Shown: positions 23,099 to 31,713, numbered from the stretch's first letter. The stretch: DNA of 34,757 nt from JBOHBN01 sp050698355 (GCA_050698355.1 JBOHBN010000391.1:1-34757), one strand, 5' to 3'. Notes: generated by a model from the letters alone, not told the origin. A program made the numbers and translations.

Positions 23099-24358
23099 TC
23101 ACGTCAGCTCGGCGCCCTTGCGCTCGGGGATCAGCAGCAGCGCGAACATGTCGACGACGTAGATGCACGCGAGCGCGCCGATCGCGAACGCGAAGCCGTG
23201 CGACGCGGCGATGGTCGCCACGACGAGCGGGGCGAATCCGGCCACCGCCCTGCCGAGGTTCCACAGCACGTTCTGTGCCGTGGCCCGCGCCTCGGTCGGG
23301 TAGAGCTCGGCCATCAACGCCCCGTAACCACCCATCATCCCGTTGACGAACAGGCCCATCACGACGCCGCCGATGAGCAGAACCCAACCGGACTGGATGT
23401 TCGCGTACGCCAGGACCGAGAGCAGGGCGCCGACCTGCCAGATCAGGAAGGACGGCCGTCGGCCGATCGTGTCGCAGAGCTTGCCGAAGATGAAGACGCC
23501 GATGATCATCCCGCCGACCGTGACGGCCGTCCAGATCGCGGACTTGCTGTACGAGTACCCGAGGTCGTTGCCCAGGTAGCTCGGCAACCAGATGATGATT
23601 CCGTAGTAGCCGAAGTTCTGCACGGACGCGAGGATCAGCACGCCGATGCTCTTGCGCGTCGTACGCGCGTCGGCGACGAGCTGGCGGATGGGGAAGCGTT
23701 GCTGGACCGGTGCCTTGCGCGCCTCGACGAACTGCAGCGGCTCCTCGAGCTTCTTGCGCAGGAAGTACGCGACCACGGCAGGCAGCGCGCCTACCGCGAA
23801 CAGCAGGCGCCAGCCGCCCACCGGGATGAGCAGGGCCGCCAGGCCGGTGGCGAGCAGGGTGCCGCCCTGCCAGCCGTTCGCGACCCAGGCCGTCGCGCGG
23901 GCGCGCTTGGCAGCCGGCCACGCCTCGGCCGCGAGAGTCATGCCGATGCCGAACTCACCGCCGAGGCCGATACCGGCGATGAACCGGAAGACCGCGATCG
24001 ACCAGTAGTCCCAGGAAAGGGCGGTAAGGCCGGTGAAGACGGCGAATATGAGGATCGACCAGGTGAGCACCTTCACCCGGCCGAGGTAGTCGGAAAGGAT
24101 TCCGAACAGGATCCCGCCGAGTACCGAGCCGACGAGCGTGACGGTCGCGAGCGATGCGGCCTGCGGGTTGGACAGGCCGAACGTGGCCGTCACCGCGGAC
24201 AGCGCGAACCCGATGACGAGCAGGTCGAACCCGTCCATGGCGTAGCCGACGCTCGCCGCCGTCGCCGCGCGCTTGGCGTACCGGCTGACCATGCGGTTGC
24301 CGGTTCCCTTCTGCGTCGTCGGCTCCACGCCCTGGCCGACCTCTGGTGTTCCAGTCAT
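23099..24358 (-). CDS. MFS transporter, aromatic acid:H+ symporter (AAHS) type
   Basis: A 419-residue membrane protein with about 12 transmembrane segments. The first helix carries GYAMDGFDLLVIGFAL, the DGFD motif of AAHS carriers, which take up protocatechuate, benzoate and similar aromatic acids. The loop GILSDYLGRVK, the helix-4 GIGLGGEFG and the second-half GKLCDTIGRRP are also present. Orotate is an aromatic monocarboxylate, so it is a reasonable cargo in this operon, but this is inferred. The ATG at 24358 has AAAGGAG. It lies 26 bases after the DHODH gene. Confidence 0.88.
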   Translation of the reverse strand: MTGTPEVGQGVEPTTQKGTGNRMVSRYAKRAATAASVGYAMDGFDLLVIGFALSAVTATFGLSNPQAASLATVTLVGSVLGGILFGILSDYLGRVKVLTWSILIFAVFTGLTALSWDYWSIAVFRFIAGIGLGGEFGIGMTLAAEAWPAAKRARATAWVANGWQGGTLLATGLAALLIPVGGWRLLFAVGALPAVVAYFLRKKLEEPLQFVEARKAPVQQRFPIRQLVADARTTRKSIGVLILASVQNFGYYGIIIWLPSYLGNDLGYSYSKSAIWTAVTVGGMIIGVFIFGKLCDTIGRRPSFLIWQVGALLSVLAYANIQSGWVLLIGGVVMGLFVNGMMGGYGALMAELYPTEARATAQNVLWNLGRAVAGFAPLVVATIAASHGFAFAIGALACIYVVDMFALLLIPERKGAELT

Positions 24359-24384
24359 GACCGTCTCCTTTGGAACATGCTCAT

Positions 24385-25323
24385 CTAGCCGACCGCCGCT
24401 ACGTCCAGCCCACCCACGAGCTCGCTGACCGTCGAAGCACCTACGTCGTCCAGTACGGCGGGAAGGTCCGTGACGATGTCGGTCATCGCCTGCGGCCTGG
24501 CGAACGTCGCCGTGCCCACCTGTACCGCGCACGCGCCCGCAAGCAGGTACTCGACCACGTCGCGCGCCGTCGCAACCCCGCCACAACCGATGACCGGGAC
24601 GTCGACGGCACGCGCGGTCTCCCACACGTGTCGAAGTACGAGCGGGCGGCTGGCGGGGCCGGACCAGCCGCCGGTCGTGTTGCCCAGCGATGCACGCCGC
24701 GCTCGGATGTCGATCGCCATGCCGGCGTAGGTGTTCGCGACGACGACCGCGTCCGCGCCGCCCGCGGCAGCCGCGGCCGCGAGGTCGGCCACCGACCCGA
24801 CGTTCGGGGTGAGCTTCGCCCACAACGGCTGGCGTACGACCTCCCGTACCGCCGTTACGACCCGGTGCACCGCGTTCGGGTCGGACCCCAGCTCGAGACC
24901 CGCGGCCTCCAGGTTGGGACAGGACAGGTTGAGCTCGAACGCCGCGGCCGGCAGGTCGCCCAGCTCGCGGGCGGTCGATACATACTCGCGCTCGGACAGT
25001 CCCCCGACGCTCACCACGACGGCAGGCCCGCAGGCCGCATACGCCGGCCAGGTCTCCGCCCGCCACCGCTCGGCGCCGACCGAGGGGATGCCAACGGAGT
25101 TCAGCATTCCGCCCGGCGTCTCGGCCAGCCGGTGGGCAGGGTTCCCCGACCGTACGGTGGCGAAGACCGTCTTGGTCACCACCGCCGCCAGCCTCCGTAC
25201 CGGCACGACCGCGGCCAGTTCCGGCCCGAAGCACCCGGACGCCGGCATCACCGGGTTGGGCAGCCCGAGGTGACCGACCGTGGTGCTGAGGCGGTCGCCC
25301 TCTCCCCCACCGACTTTCACCAT
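24385..25323 (-). CDS. pyrD: Dihydroorotate dehydrogenase, class 1B type
   Basis: A 312-residue FMN-dependent TIM-barrel enzyme interconverting dihydroorotate and orotate. Landmarks are LPNPVMPASGCFG (21-33), Lys51 in VVTKTVF, NPAHRLAETPGGMLNSVG (61-78), the NLSCPN active-site loop with catalytic Cys135, Lys170 in AKLTPNV, and the FMN phosphate site GCGGVATARDVVEYLLAGA. NLSCPN separates it from dihydropyrimidine dehydrogenase, which has a GCPH-type motif. A catalytic Cys and a PyrK partner in the same operon point to the NAD-linked 1B type, which can work reversibly. The ATG at 25323 has GGAAGGG upstream; longer frames extend into promoter DNA. It is the first gene of the operon. Confidence 0.88.
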   Translation of the reverse strand: MVKVGGGEGDRLSTTVGHLGLPNPVMPASGCFGPELAAVVPVRRLAAVVTKTVFATVRSGNPAHRLAETPGGMLNSVGIPSVGAERWRAETWPAYAACGPAVVVSVGGLSEREYVSTARELGDLPAAAFELNLSCPNLEAAGLELGSDPNAVHRVVTAVREVVRQPLWAKLTPNVGSVADLAAAAAAGGADAVVVANTYAGMAIDIRARRASLGNTTGGWSGPASRPLVLRHVWETARAVDVPVIGCGGVATARDVVEYLLAGACAVQVGTATFARPQAMTDIVTDLPAVLDDVGASTVSELVGGLDVAAVG

Positions 25324-25353
25324 ACGGATGCAACCCTTCCGCCAGAAGAATGC

Positions 25354-25383
25354 ATGATGCGACGTCAGCCGCTCTCGCGTCAA
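25354..25383 (-). promoter_or_regulatory. Candidate promoter of the orotate-type operon
   Basis: On the minus strand TTGACG (25378-25383) and CATCAT (25354-25359) are 18 bases apart, about 30 bases above the DHODH start. The -10 match is weak, so this is tentative. Confidence 0.35.
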
Positions 25384-25415
25384 GCGGCAGCACCACGGCG
25401 GCTTGGTTAACCGTT

Positions 25416-25425
25416 GACAATTGTC
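25416..25425. promoter_or_regulatory. Palindromic operator candidate GACAATTGTC
   Basis: A perfect 10-base palindrome lies in the divergent region between the DHODH operon and the SAF/GntR genes. It overlaps a plus-strand TTGACA (25414-25419). The GntR/FCD regulator downstream or the IclR regulator could bind it; which one is unknown. Confidence 0.4.
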
Positions 25426-25474
25426 CAGCTGGCGCGCACGCTGGTGCCGGTCCACGGGCCGCCAGGGGGTGGGC

Positions 25475-25954
25475 ATGGCGAACGAGCGGCGACGGGTCGA
25501 AGCGCGACCCGAGCGGTACGAGAGCCCAGAGTTCGCGGACTGCTTTGCCGAGTACGGGATGGTGACGGATCCGTCCGGCCGGTACACCGCGCTCTACCGG
25601 CCGAATCACCTGATCGGCCTCGAGCTCTCGATCAGCGTGCTGGCCGCCGCATTGCACAATCAGCCGACCGGTCGGCCGCGCGAGCTGCTCGCCGATGTCG
25701 CCACCACCGCCAAGCGGGGTCTCGCGGCCGGAGACGTCCTGGACGGCGAGGGCGGGTACACCGTCTTCGGAAAGCTCACGCCTGCCGCGACGACGCTCGA
25801 TGGCGCGGCGCTGCCGATCGGGCTGTCCCACCGCGCGGTCATGCGCAATCCCGTCCGGGCAGGCGATCCGGTCGGTTGGGCAGACGTCGACCTGCCCGAG
25901 GAATCGCTGGCGCTGCGGTTGCGCAGGGAACTGCAGGGCGGCGTGCGACCGTGA
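25475..25954 (+). CDS. 5'-truncated SAF-domain oxidoreductase (C-terminal remnant)
   Basis: A 159-residue frame corresponding to the C-terminal third of NAD(P)-dependent, homoserine-dehydrogenase-like proteins with a SAF domain, usually about 430 residues. Matching pieces are FAEYGMV, RYTALYRPNHLIGLEL, ATTAKRGLAAGDVLDGEGGYTVFGKL, LPIGLSHRAVM and the terminal LALRLRREL. No Rossmann domain precedes it: the frame has only about 18 more codons before non-coding DNA, so the 5' part has been lost. ATG at 25475 with a weak GGGGGTGGG. It overlaps the GntR start by four bases (GTGA), showing the original gene pair. It may still be expressed as a stand-alone SAF domain, but a pseudogene is likelier. 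Confidence 0.65.
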   Translation: MANERRRVEARPERYESPEFADCFAEYGMVTDPSGRYTALYRPNHLIGLELSISVLAAALHNQPTGRPRELLADVATTAKRGLAAGDVLDGEGGYTVFGKLTPAATTLDGAALPIGLSHRAVMRNPVRAGDPVGWADVDLPEESLALRLRRELQGGVRP

Positions 25955-26643
25955 CCGCCTTCACGGCAGACCTGAGCATGTACCCGGGCCTCGGTGACGC
26001 GGTGACCAGACACCTGCGTGATGCGATCCTCTCCGGGACGCTCGGCGACGGGCAGCGGATCGTCGAACGTGACATCGCCGAGGAACTCGGTGTGAGCCGC
26101 GGACCCGTACGCGACGCGCTACGCCAACTAGAGGCGGAGGGGCTCGTCGTGTCCACCCCCCGCCGCGGGAGCAGGGTCGCCTCCCTCAAACCCGACGACG
26201 GGCGGGAGATCATGACGCTGCGGACGGTGCTCGAACCGCTGACGGTGTCGTTCCTGCTCGAGACCGAGGATGCGCAGCCGTTCGAGTCGTTGCACGAAAT
26301 CCTGGACCGCCTGCGCGCCGCATGCGAACGGGACGACTGGTCGCAAGCGGTCTTGCTGGACTTCGCCCTGCACCGGCAGATGTACGTGCTGTCCGGCCAA
26401 CGACGACTGCTGCGCGTCTGGGACGACCTCGCTCCCCCGCTGCTGCACATCTTCCGGCTCAACCGGCACCTGTACGACGAGATCGGGCAGGTGTACCGGA
26501 ACCACGCAGCGCTGCTCGAAACCATCGAGAGCGGTGACCCGGCAGCGGCGGACCGTGCCATCCGGCACCACGTCACGCAGTTCCAGCCGCAGCTGCTCGC
26601 GCTCATGTCCGCCCGGAGCGACGACGATGACGCACCCACCTGA
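25951..26643 (+). CDS. GntR family regulator, FCD subfamily
   Basis: A 230-residue regulator. The N-terminal winged helix (about residues 10-75) includes LRDAILSGTLGDGQRIVERDIAEELGVSRGPVRDALRQLEAEG split over the usual helices, followed by RGSRVASL. The C-terminal FCD domain has the probable metal ligands in DFALHRQM, RNHAALLE and IRHHVTQ. The GTG at 25951 overlaps the SAF gene stop. It appears intact although both flanking genes are damaged. FCD regulators usually sense sugar acids or organic acids and bind short palindromes; GACAATTGTC at 25416 is a candidate site. Confidence 0.9.
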   Translation: MTAFTADLSMYPGLGDAVTRHLRDAILSGTLGDGQRIVERDIAEELGVSRGPVRDALRQLEAEGLVVSTPRRGSRVASLKPDDGREIMTLRTVLEPLTVSFLLETEDAQPFESLHEILDRLRAACERDDWSQAVLLDFALHRQMYVLSGQRRLLRVWDDLAPPLLHIFRLNRHLYDEIGQVYRNHAALLETIESGDPAAADRAIRHHVTQFQPQLLALMSARSDDDDAPT

Positions 26644-27517
26644 CCGGCCGCTGGACATCGCCGTACTGGGCGCCGGGAGGATGGGCGCGGCACTTGCGGC
26701 GGGGTACGCCACCTCCGGGCACCGTGTCCGGGTGACCGCATCGCGAGCCTCCAGCCCGGAAGTGGTGCAGGCGCGCGTGCAAGCCGCCGCAGTCGGACCG
26801 TGTCCGCCCGTACGTTGATCACCGTCGACCGACGAGGCGTGCACTGGCGCCGCCGTCGTGGTCGAGTGCCTGCCGGAGGACGTCGAGGTCAAGCGTGCGG
26901 CCCTTGCCCGTGCGCAGGAAGTAGCACCGGATGCCCTGCTGGCCACGAGCACTTCCTCGCTGCGGGTCACCGACGTCGGCTACGGTCTGGCCGACCCGAC
27001 CCGGCTCGCAGGCGTGCACTGCCTGAACCCGCCGACGCTGTTCGAGGTCCTCGAGCTGGTGCCCGGCGAGCAGACCTCGGCCGCTGTGCTCGACGAGTTC
27101 GATTCCTTCCTGCGCGGGATGGGACTTTCCCCGATCCGCTTGCACCGAGACACACCCGGCTTCGTCATCAACCGTCTGCAGTTCGCGCTCCTGCGCGAGG
27201 CGGCCGAGCTCGTGGACTCGGGCGTGGTCGATCCGGAAGGCGTCGACCTGCTGGTATCGGAAGGTCTTGGCCCGCGGTGGGCGGCAGCCGGGCCGTTCGC
27301 GACGGTCGCGCTCGGCGGGAGCGAGCTGTTCGAGCAGCTGACGCATCGCCTGTACCCGTACCTCTCGCGCGATACGGCGCCGGCCGGGCCGGTGGCCAAG
27401 CGGGAGTTCTCACCGGACAGCATCGCGGATCTCGGCCGGCAGCGCACCGACCGGCTGCGAGCTGTGCTGGAGCGAGCGCACCAGGGCTCAGACCGGACCG
27501 AGCGATCGGGGTGGTGA
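26627..27517 (+). pseudogene. 3-hydroxyacyl-CoA dehydrogenase / lambda-crystallin-type dehydrogenase with in-frame stop
   Basis: One continuous reading frame of 297 codons interrupted by TGA at codon 64 (26816-26818). Before it: IAVLGAGRMGAALAAGYATSGH, a Rossmann nucleotide site. After it, in the same frame: VVVECLPEDVEVKR, STSSL, GVHCLNPPTLFEVLELVPG and RDTPGFVINRLQFALLREA. Relatives often have a Trp at this point (V-R-W before the acidic helix), so a single TGG to TGA change would explain the break. The ATG overlaps the GntR end by 17 bases with CGGAG upstream. The LNPP, GFVINRLQ and GLGPRWA pattern is close to lambda-crystallin, gulonate and carnitine dehydrogenases. A sequencing error is the alternative. 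Confidence 0.75.
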
Positions 27518-27529
27518 AGTGCCGCGACA

Positions 27530-28411
27530 TCAGTTGCTCGACGTGCCGGAGCGCAGCACCTCGATGAACGGTGCGAGCAGCGGGTTCTTGTTGGTGCTGC
27601 GATGCAGCACGAAGACGTGCCTGCGCGGCGGGTGTGGTGTGAGACCGAGTGGCTTCAGCACCGTGCCGAAATGCCGACCAAGCTCGGGCACGAGCGCGAT
27701 ACCAAGGCCCGCGCGAACAAAGGCGCATATCGAGTAGTAGTCGTTCGTGCGAAGGGTGACGTTCGGTTCGAACCCGACCGAGGCGCAGAAGCGAAAGAGG
27801 CTCGGCGACGGGTCGCTCGCGATCCACGTCTCCCCGCTGAGGTCGGCCAACCGGACAGACTTCTTGGTCGGACGTCTTCCCGGCGGTAGCAACAGCGACC
27901 GCTCCTCGGTGAACAACGCGATCCTGCTCAGTCCATTGGGCCATTCCTGGAGATCGAGATCGTTCTCGTACACGAGAGCCAGGTCCAGCGAACCGTTCAG
28001 CAGGTTGGGCAGCAGCTGCTCCGGCTCCCCCTCGTGAAGCCGAACGACGACGCTCGGGTGCTTCTTGCGGAATGCCGCGAACGCTCCGGGCAGTATTCGC
28101 GCACTGGCCGTGCGGAAGCTCCCGATGCCGATCTCACCCCGCTCGGCTGCCGCCATCGCGCGGGCATCGTGCTCCAGCGAGCGCAGCCCGAGGACCATGT
28201 CGGTGCAAGCGTCTGCCAGATAGTGCGCGGCCGCCGTCGGTCGGATGCCACGGGGCTCGCGTTCGAACAACGCCAAGCCCGTCGACCGCTCGAGTGCTCG
28301 CATCTGTTGCGAGACCGCCGAGGCGGTGTAGCCAAGCTCCGCAGCTGCAGCGACGAAGGAGTCGTGCGCCAGCACCCTCTTCAGCGTGACGAGATGAACG
28401 GGATTGAGCAT
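27530..28411 (-). CDS. LysR family transcriptional regulator
   Basis: A 293-residue regulator with an N-terminal helix-turn-helix (LVTLKRVLAHDSFVAAAAEL, TASAVSQQMRALERSTG, LFEREPRGIRPT) and a two-lobe effector domain (GEIGIGSFRTASARILPGAF, LDLALVYENDLD, VRAGLGIALVPEL). It is divergent from the FAD oxidase and ABC importer genes, the usual arrangement for a LysR activator and its target. The 166-base region between them has an AT-rich patch at 28421-28437. No good Shine-Dalgarno precedes the ATG at 28411, and a TATATG-like box lies close by, so a short or absent leader is possible. The 3' end converges with the dehydrogenase pseudogene, 12 bases away. Confidence 0.9.
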   Translation of the reverse strand: MLNPVHLVTLKRVLAHDSFVAAAAELGYTASAVSQQMRALERSTGLALFEREPRGIRPTAAAHYLADACTDMVLGLRSLEHDARAMAAAERGEIGIGSFRTASARILPGAFAAFRKKHPSVVVRLHEGEPEQLLPNLLNGSLDLALVYENDLDLQEWPNGLSRIALFTEERSLLLPPGRRPTKKSVRLADLSGETWIASDPSPSLFRFCASVGFEPNVTLRTNDYYSICAFVRAGLGIALVPELGRHFGTVLKPLGLTPHPPRRHVFVLHRSTNKNPLLAPFIEVLRSGTSSN

Positions 28412-28577
28412 AAGCGGAGCTTAGTCATATATCTACAAGCCCGATCGCTGAGAGTCTTGCGTGGAGCGGGTACCCCGGGAGAGTCTGTTCCGAACGCACG
28501 GATCGCACCGCGAATTCACACCGGCTCGGGGACCGGTACCCACAGCTTCGGAAGCGACCGGGGAGTGCTGTAACCAC

Positions 28578-29789
28578 ATGAGATCGACCAGAGATGTCGT
28601 CGTCGTTGGTGGCGGTGTCGTAGGTGCCAGCATCGCTTTCCACTGCGCTCGCCTACAAGCCGGCAGCGTAACGCTGCTCGAACGACACGCCTCCCTGGCC
28701 GAGGGAGCAAGCGGTAGCTCCGGCGCCCTGGTCCGGACGCACTACACAGACGAGCCCGAGGCGAGGATGGCATGGGCCGCTGTGCCGTGGTTCGAGGAAT
28801 GGGCGGACCGTGTTGGCGGAAGCTGCGGGTTCGTCCGAACCGGTTTCCTGCAGCTGGTCCACCGCTGCGATGCAGGACTCCTTCGCAAGAACGTCGCCGT
28901 CCTGCAACGACTGGGAATCGAGACGAGCCTCGTAACCAGCGACGAGATTCGGTCCCTTCAGCCAGGGCTCAGAATCGCCGATGACGAATCCGCCGCCTTC
29001 GAGCCGCGAAGTGGCTACGCCGATCCCGTTGCGACCACCCACAGCCTCGCCGACGCTGCACGCCGGCTCGGTGCTGAGATCCGTACCGGTGAACCAGTCC
29101 GCGCACTTCGCGTCGAGGGTTCCCGCGTGGTAGGCGTCGACACCTCGAGTCAGTCGTTCGACGCGGGCGTCGTTGTGCTCGCCAACGGGAGCTGGTCGGT
29201 TCCCCTACTGCGCGAGATCGGCATCGACGTACCCATCGAGCCGTACCGTGCACAGGCAGCCATTCTCGACCGACCTCGGTCCCTCGTCGGTAGTCCTGGT
29301 CACCTGACCCTCATCGATCGCCGGTACGGCATCTATGCACGCCCTGCCGATGCTGACGGTACGCTCGTCGGTCTCAGCAGGGCCGCGCCGACGCAACGAC
29401 TGGCCTCACCCGACGACGTCGATGTCGAGGAGCACTTCCCCGAGCAGGCCAGGAAACGCATCGCTCGAGCGATACCGGCGTTCCGTGACTCCGTAGTCCG
29501 AAGCACCCAAGCCGGGCCGCTCGACGTCACGCCCGATCGGTGTTGCCTTCTTGGTCCCCTACCCGGTATCGACCAGCTGGTTCTCGCCGTGGGTATGAGT
29601 GGCAGTGGCTTCAAGAAGGCTCCGGCGCTCGGCGCGTGCATAGCCGAACTCATCGTCGAAGGCGAGGCGACGACCGCGCCCATAGACCCGTTCCGCCCGG
29701 GCCGTTTCGACGACGATGCTACGATCCAGCGATCCGAGTACCGCGTCGGCGATGATCCCGACGATGCGCGCGATGCACTTGTCCACTGA
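28578..29789 (+). CDS. FAD-dependent amino-acid/amine oxidoreductase (DAO family)
   Basis: A 403-residue flavoenzyme of the D-amino-acid oxidase/glycine oxidase/sarcosine oxidase group. The N-terminus RDVVVVGGGVVGASIAFH is a dinucleotide-binding fold ending in VTLLERH; the SSGALVRTHY region follows, GWSG-like WSVPLLREIGI sits mid-protein, and MSGSGFKKAPALGACIAELI is the C-terminal FAD contact. The ATG at 28578 is chosen because the Rossmann motif starts right after it; GGGGAG lies 13 bases upstream, somewhat far. With the importer immediately downstream, it probably oxidises the imported amino or imino acid. The exact substrate cannot be told. Confidence 0.85.
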   Translation: MRSTRDVVVVGGGVVGASIAFHCARLQAGSVTLLERHASLAEGASGSSGALVRTHYTDEPEARMAWAAVPWFEEWADRVGGSCGFVRTGFLQLVHRCDAGLLRKNVAVLQRLGIETSLVTSDEIRSLQPGLRIADDESAAFEPRSGYADPVATTHSLADAARRLGAEIRTGEPVRALRVEGSRVVGVDTSSQSFDAGVVVLANGSWSVPLLREIGIDVPIEPYRAQAAILDRPRSLVGSPGHLTLIDRRYGIYARPADADGTLVGLSRAAPTQRLASPDDVDVEEHFPEQARKRIARAIPAFRDSVVRSTQAGPLDVTPDRCCLLGPLPGIDQLVLAVGMSGSGFKKAPALGACIAELIVEGEATTAPIDPFRPGRFDDDATIQRSEYRVGDDPDDARDALVH

Positions 29790-29851
29790 CTTCCCCCGCC
29801 ACATCTGCCCTTCCGCAGTTGCGATCCGGCACTGCGCTCCCAGGAGGTGAA

Positions 29852-30790
29852 ATGAGAGCTCTTCGCCGTACCCGCCTCACCGGGCTCGTCCTCGGCACCG
29901 CCTTGCTGGCGACCGCTACCGCCTGCGGTTCCGGCTCCGGCTCAGCCGGAGGGTCGGGATCATCCGATGCGCCCGCTCAAGACGCCAAGAGCAGCCTTCC
30001 CAATGTCAGCAAGGTCTCCAGCATCGCCAAGACCGTGCCAGCGAAGATCCGAAAGTCCGGAACGATCGAGGTCGTCATGAGCACCTCGAGCCCGCCGGGC
30101 CACTTCAAGACCGAGAGCGGCATGAAGGGCCTCGATGCGGATCTGGCCGTGCTCATAGCGCAGGTCATGGGGCTCAAGGCCAACGTGCAGGGGGTGCCGC
30201 TCGATCAGATCATCCCCGGGCTGCACGCCAAGCGATACGACGTCGTCCTTTCGCAGTTCGCTCCGACTCCCGAACGTGCCAAGGTCGTGGACTTCGTCAA
30301 CTACGCGGCGTCCGGTACATCGCTTGGTGTCCAGGCAGGAAACCCACAAGGACTGTCCGTCGACTCGTTGTGCGGGCGTCGTGTGGGAGTCCAGAAGGGT
30401 TCATCGCAGACCGTCGAGATCGTTCCCGATATGTCCAAGAAGTGCAAGAAGCAGGGCAAGAAGCCTGTCGACATGCAGACGTTCCGGGACTCGAGTCAGG
30501 CGCTGCTTGCCCTGCGCAGTTCTCGCGTCGACGGGGTCCTGCTGGACGCACCGGTGCTCGGTTACGCAGCGAAGAAGTCACACGGCAAGCTCAAGGTGAT
30601 CGACACGATCGATCCGAGCCCCGTCGCGATCGGAACAGTCAAGAACAACGGGCTCATCAAGCCGCTTCAACAGGCCCTGAAGCATCTGAAGCGCAAGGGC
30701 GCCTACGACAAGGTGTTCGCGAAGTGGGGCGTGCAGGATACGGCTCTCGACAGCGGTGACTTCGCGATCAACGACATCAAGGCGGGATAG
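29852..30790 (+). CDS. Amino-acid ABC transporter substrate-binding lipoprotein
   Basis: A 312-residue family-3 solute-binding protein. A positively charged start (MRALRRTR), a hydrophobic stretch and a lipobox ending TATAC (Cys at about residue 28) mark a lipoprotein. A Gly/Ser-rich linker leads to the binding domain with SGTIEVVMSTSSPPGHF, GLDADLAVLIAQVMGL and GRRVGVQKGSSQ. The ATG at 29852 has AGGAGG three bases upstream, so the earlier in-frame start is rejected. It begins 62 bases after the oxidase gene and is followed by permease and ATPase genes. Likely cargo is a polar or modified amino acid, given the oxidase. Confidence 0.9.
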   Translation: MRALRRTRLTGLVLGTALLATATACGSGSGSAGGSGSSDAPAQDAKSSLPNVSKVSSIAKTVPAKIRKSGTIEVVMSTSSPPGHFKTESGMKGLDADLAVLIAQVMGLKANVQGVPLDQIIPGLHAKRYDVVLSQFAPTPERAKVVDFVNYAASGTSLGVQAGNPQGLSVDSLCGRRVGVQKGSSQTVEIVPDMSKKCKKQGKKPVDMQTFRDSSQALLALRSSRVDGVLLDAPVLGYAAKKSHGKLKVIDTIDPSPVAIGTVKNNGLIKPLQQALKHLKRKGAYDKVFAKWGVQDTALDSGDFAINDIKAG

Positions 30791-30795
30791 CTGCC

Positions 30796-31686
30796 GTGGC
30801 TGTCCTGGGCGACCACGAGAGCGCGCGCGAAATCCACCCCGCGGTGGCACGGATCGCGTCGGGTGCGCGGCAGCTGACGATAGGCAACAGCGTTCCGGCA
30901 GTCGTCCTGCTCATTCTCTTCGCACTACTGCTGAAGAGCATCGCCCTCAACGAGAACTTCCAGTGGGATGTCGTATTCCACTACTTTACGAGCACGGCGA
31001 TTCTCAAGGGGCTGGCGAGGACCCTCGAGCTCACTGCTCTGACCATGGCGATAGCGATTCCGGTGGGCACGCTACTCGCGGTCATGCGGTTGTCCAGCAA
31101 TCCCGTTCTCCTTGGGCTGTCCTGGTTGTACATATGGCTCTTTCGCGGGACGCCCTTGCTGGTGCAGCTCATTTTCTGGTTCAACCTCTCCGCGCTTTAT
31201 CCAAGGTTCTCGATAGGTGTGCCCTTCGGTCCCGTACTCGTCTCGGGGAGCGCGAACGCACTCATCACGCCGTTCGTAGCTGCCGTGCTCGGGCTCGGGC
31301 TGCACGGTTCCGCGTACATGGCGGAGGTAGTGCGCGGAGGCATCCTTGGGGTCGACCGAGTGCAGATCCGCGCCGCTCGAGCGCTCGGCATGACTCGACG
31401 TACCACGTTCCGTCGTGTCATCTGGCCGCAGGCACTTCGCCTGATCATTCCCCCCATGGGCAACCGCGCGGTGTCGGAGCTGAAGGACACTGCGCTCGTC
31501 AGCGTGATAGCCATGCCTGACCTGCTCTACAGCGCACAGATCATCTACTCGCGTACCTACGAGACGATCCCGCTCCTTGTGGTAGCGAGCATCTGGTACC
31601 TGATCGTTGTCTCGGTCCTCACAATCGGCCAGAGGCTCGTCGAGCGCCATCTCGGGAAGGGGGCACGCAATGTATCCCTCGAGTAG
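30796..31686 (+). CDS. Amino-acid ABC transporter permease
   Basis: A 296-residue inner-membrane permease of the His/Glu/Gln/Arg/opine type, with an N-terminal extension, about five to six membrane spans, the GLARTLELTALTMAIAIPVG start of the permease domain, FRGTPLLVQL, and the ATPase-contact loop GVDRVQIRAARALGMTRRTTF split around IRAARALG. The start is GTG at 30796, five bases after the binding-protein stop, which implies coupling. A single permease gene suggests a homodimer. Confidence 0.9.
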   Translation: MAVLGDHESAREIHPAVARIASGARQLTIGNSVPAVVLLILFALLLKSIALNENFQWDVVFHYFTSTAILKGLARTLELTALTMAIAIPVGTLLAVMRLSSNPVLLGLSWLYIWLFRGTPLLVQLIFWFNLSALYPRFSIGVPFGPVLVSGSANALITPFVAAVLGLGLHGSAYMAEVVRGGILGVDRVQIRAARALGMTRRTTFRRVIWPQALRLIIPPMGNRAVSELKDTALVSVIAMPDLLYSAQIIYSRTYETIPLLVVASIWYLIVVSVLTIGQRLVERHLGKGARNVSLE

Positions 31687-31713
31687 CGGCCACCCCGCAG
31701 GCAAGAGGCAGGC

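Noticed and set aside
25951..27517. Reading GntR, dehydrogenase front and dehydrogenase back as three independent genes
   Set aside because: The two dehydrogenase parts are in the same frame and complete one Rossmann-to-C-terminal protein, so they are one interrupted gene.
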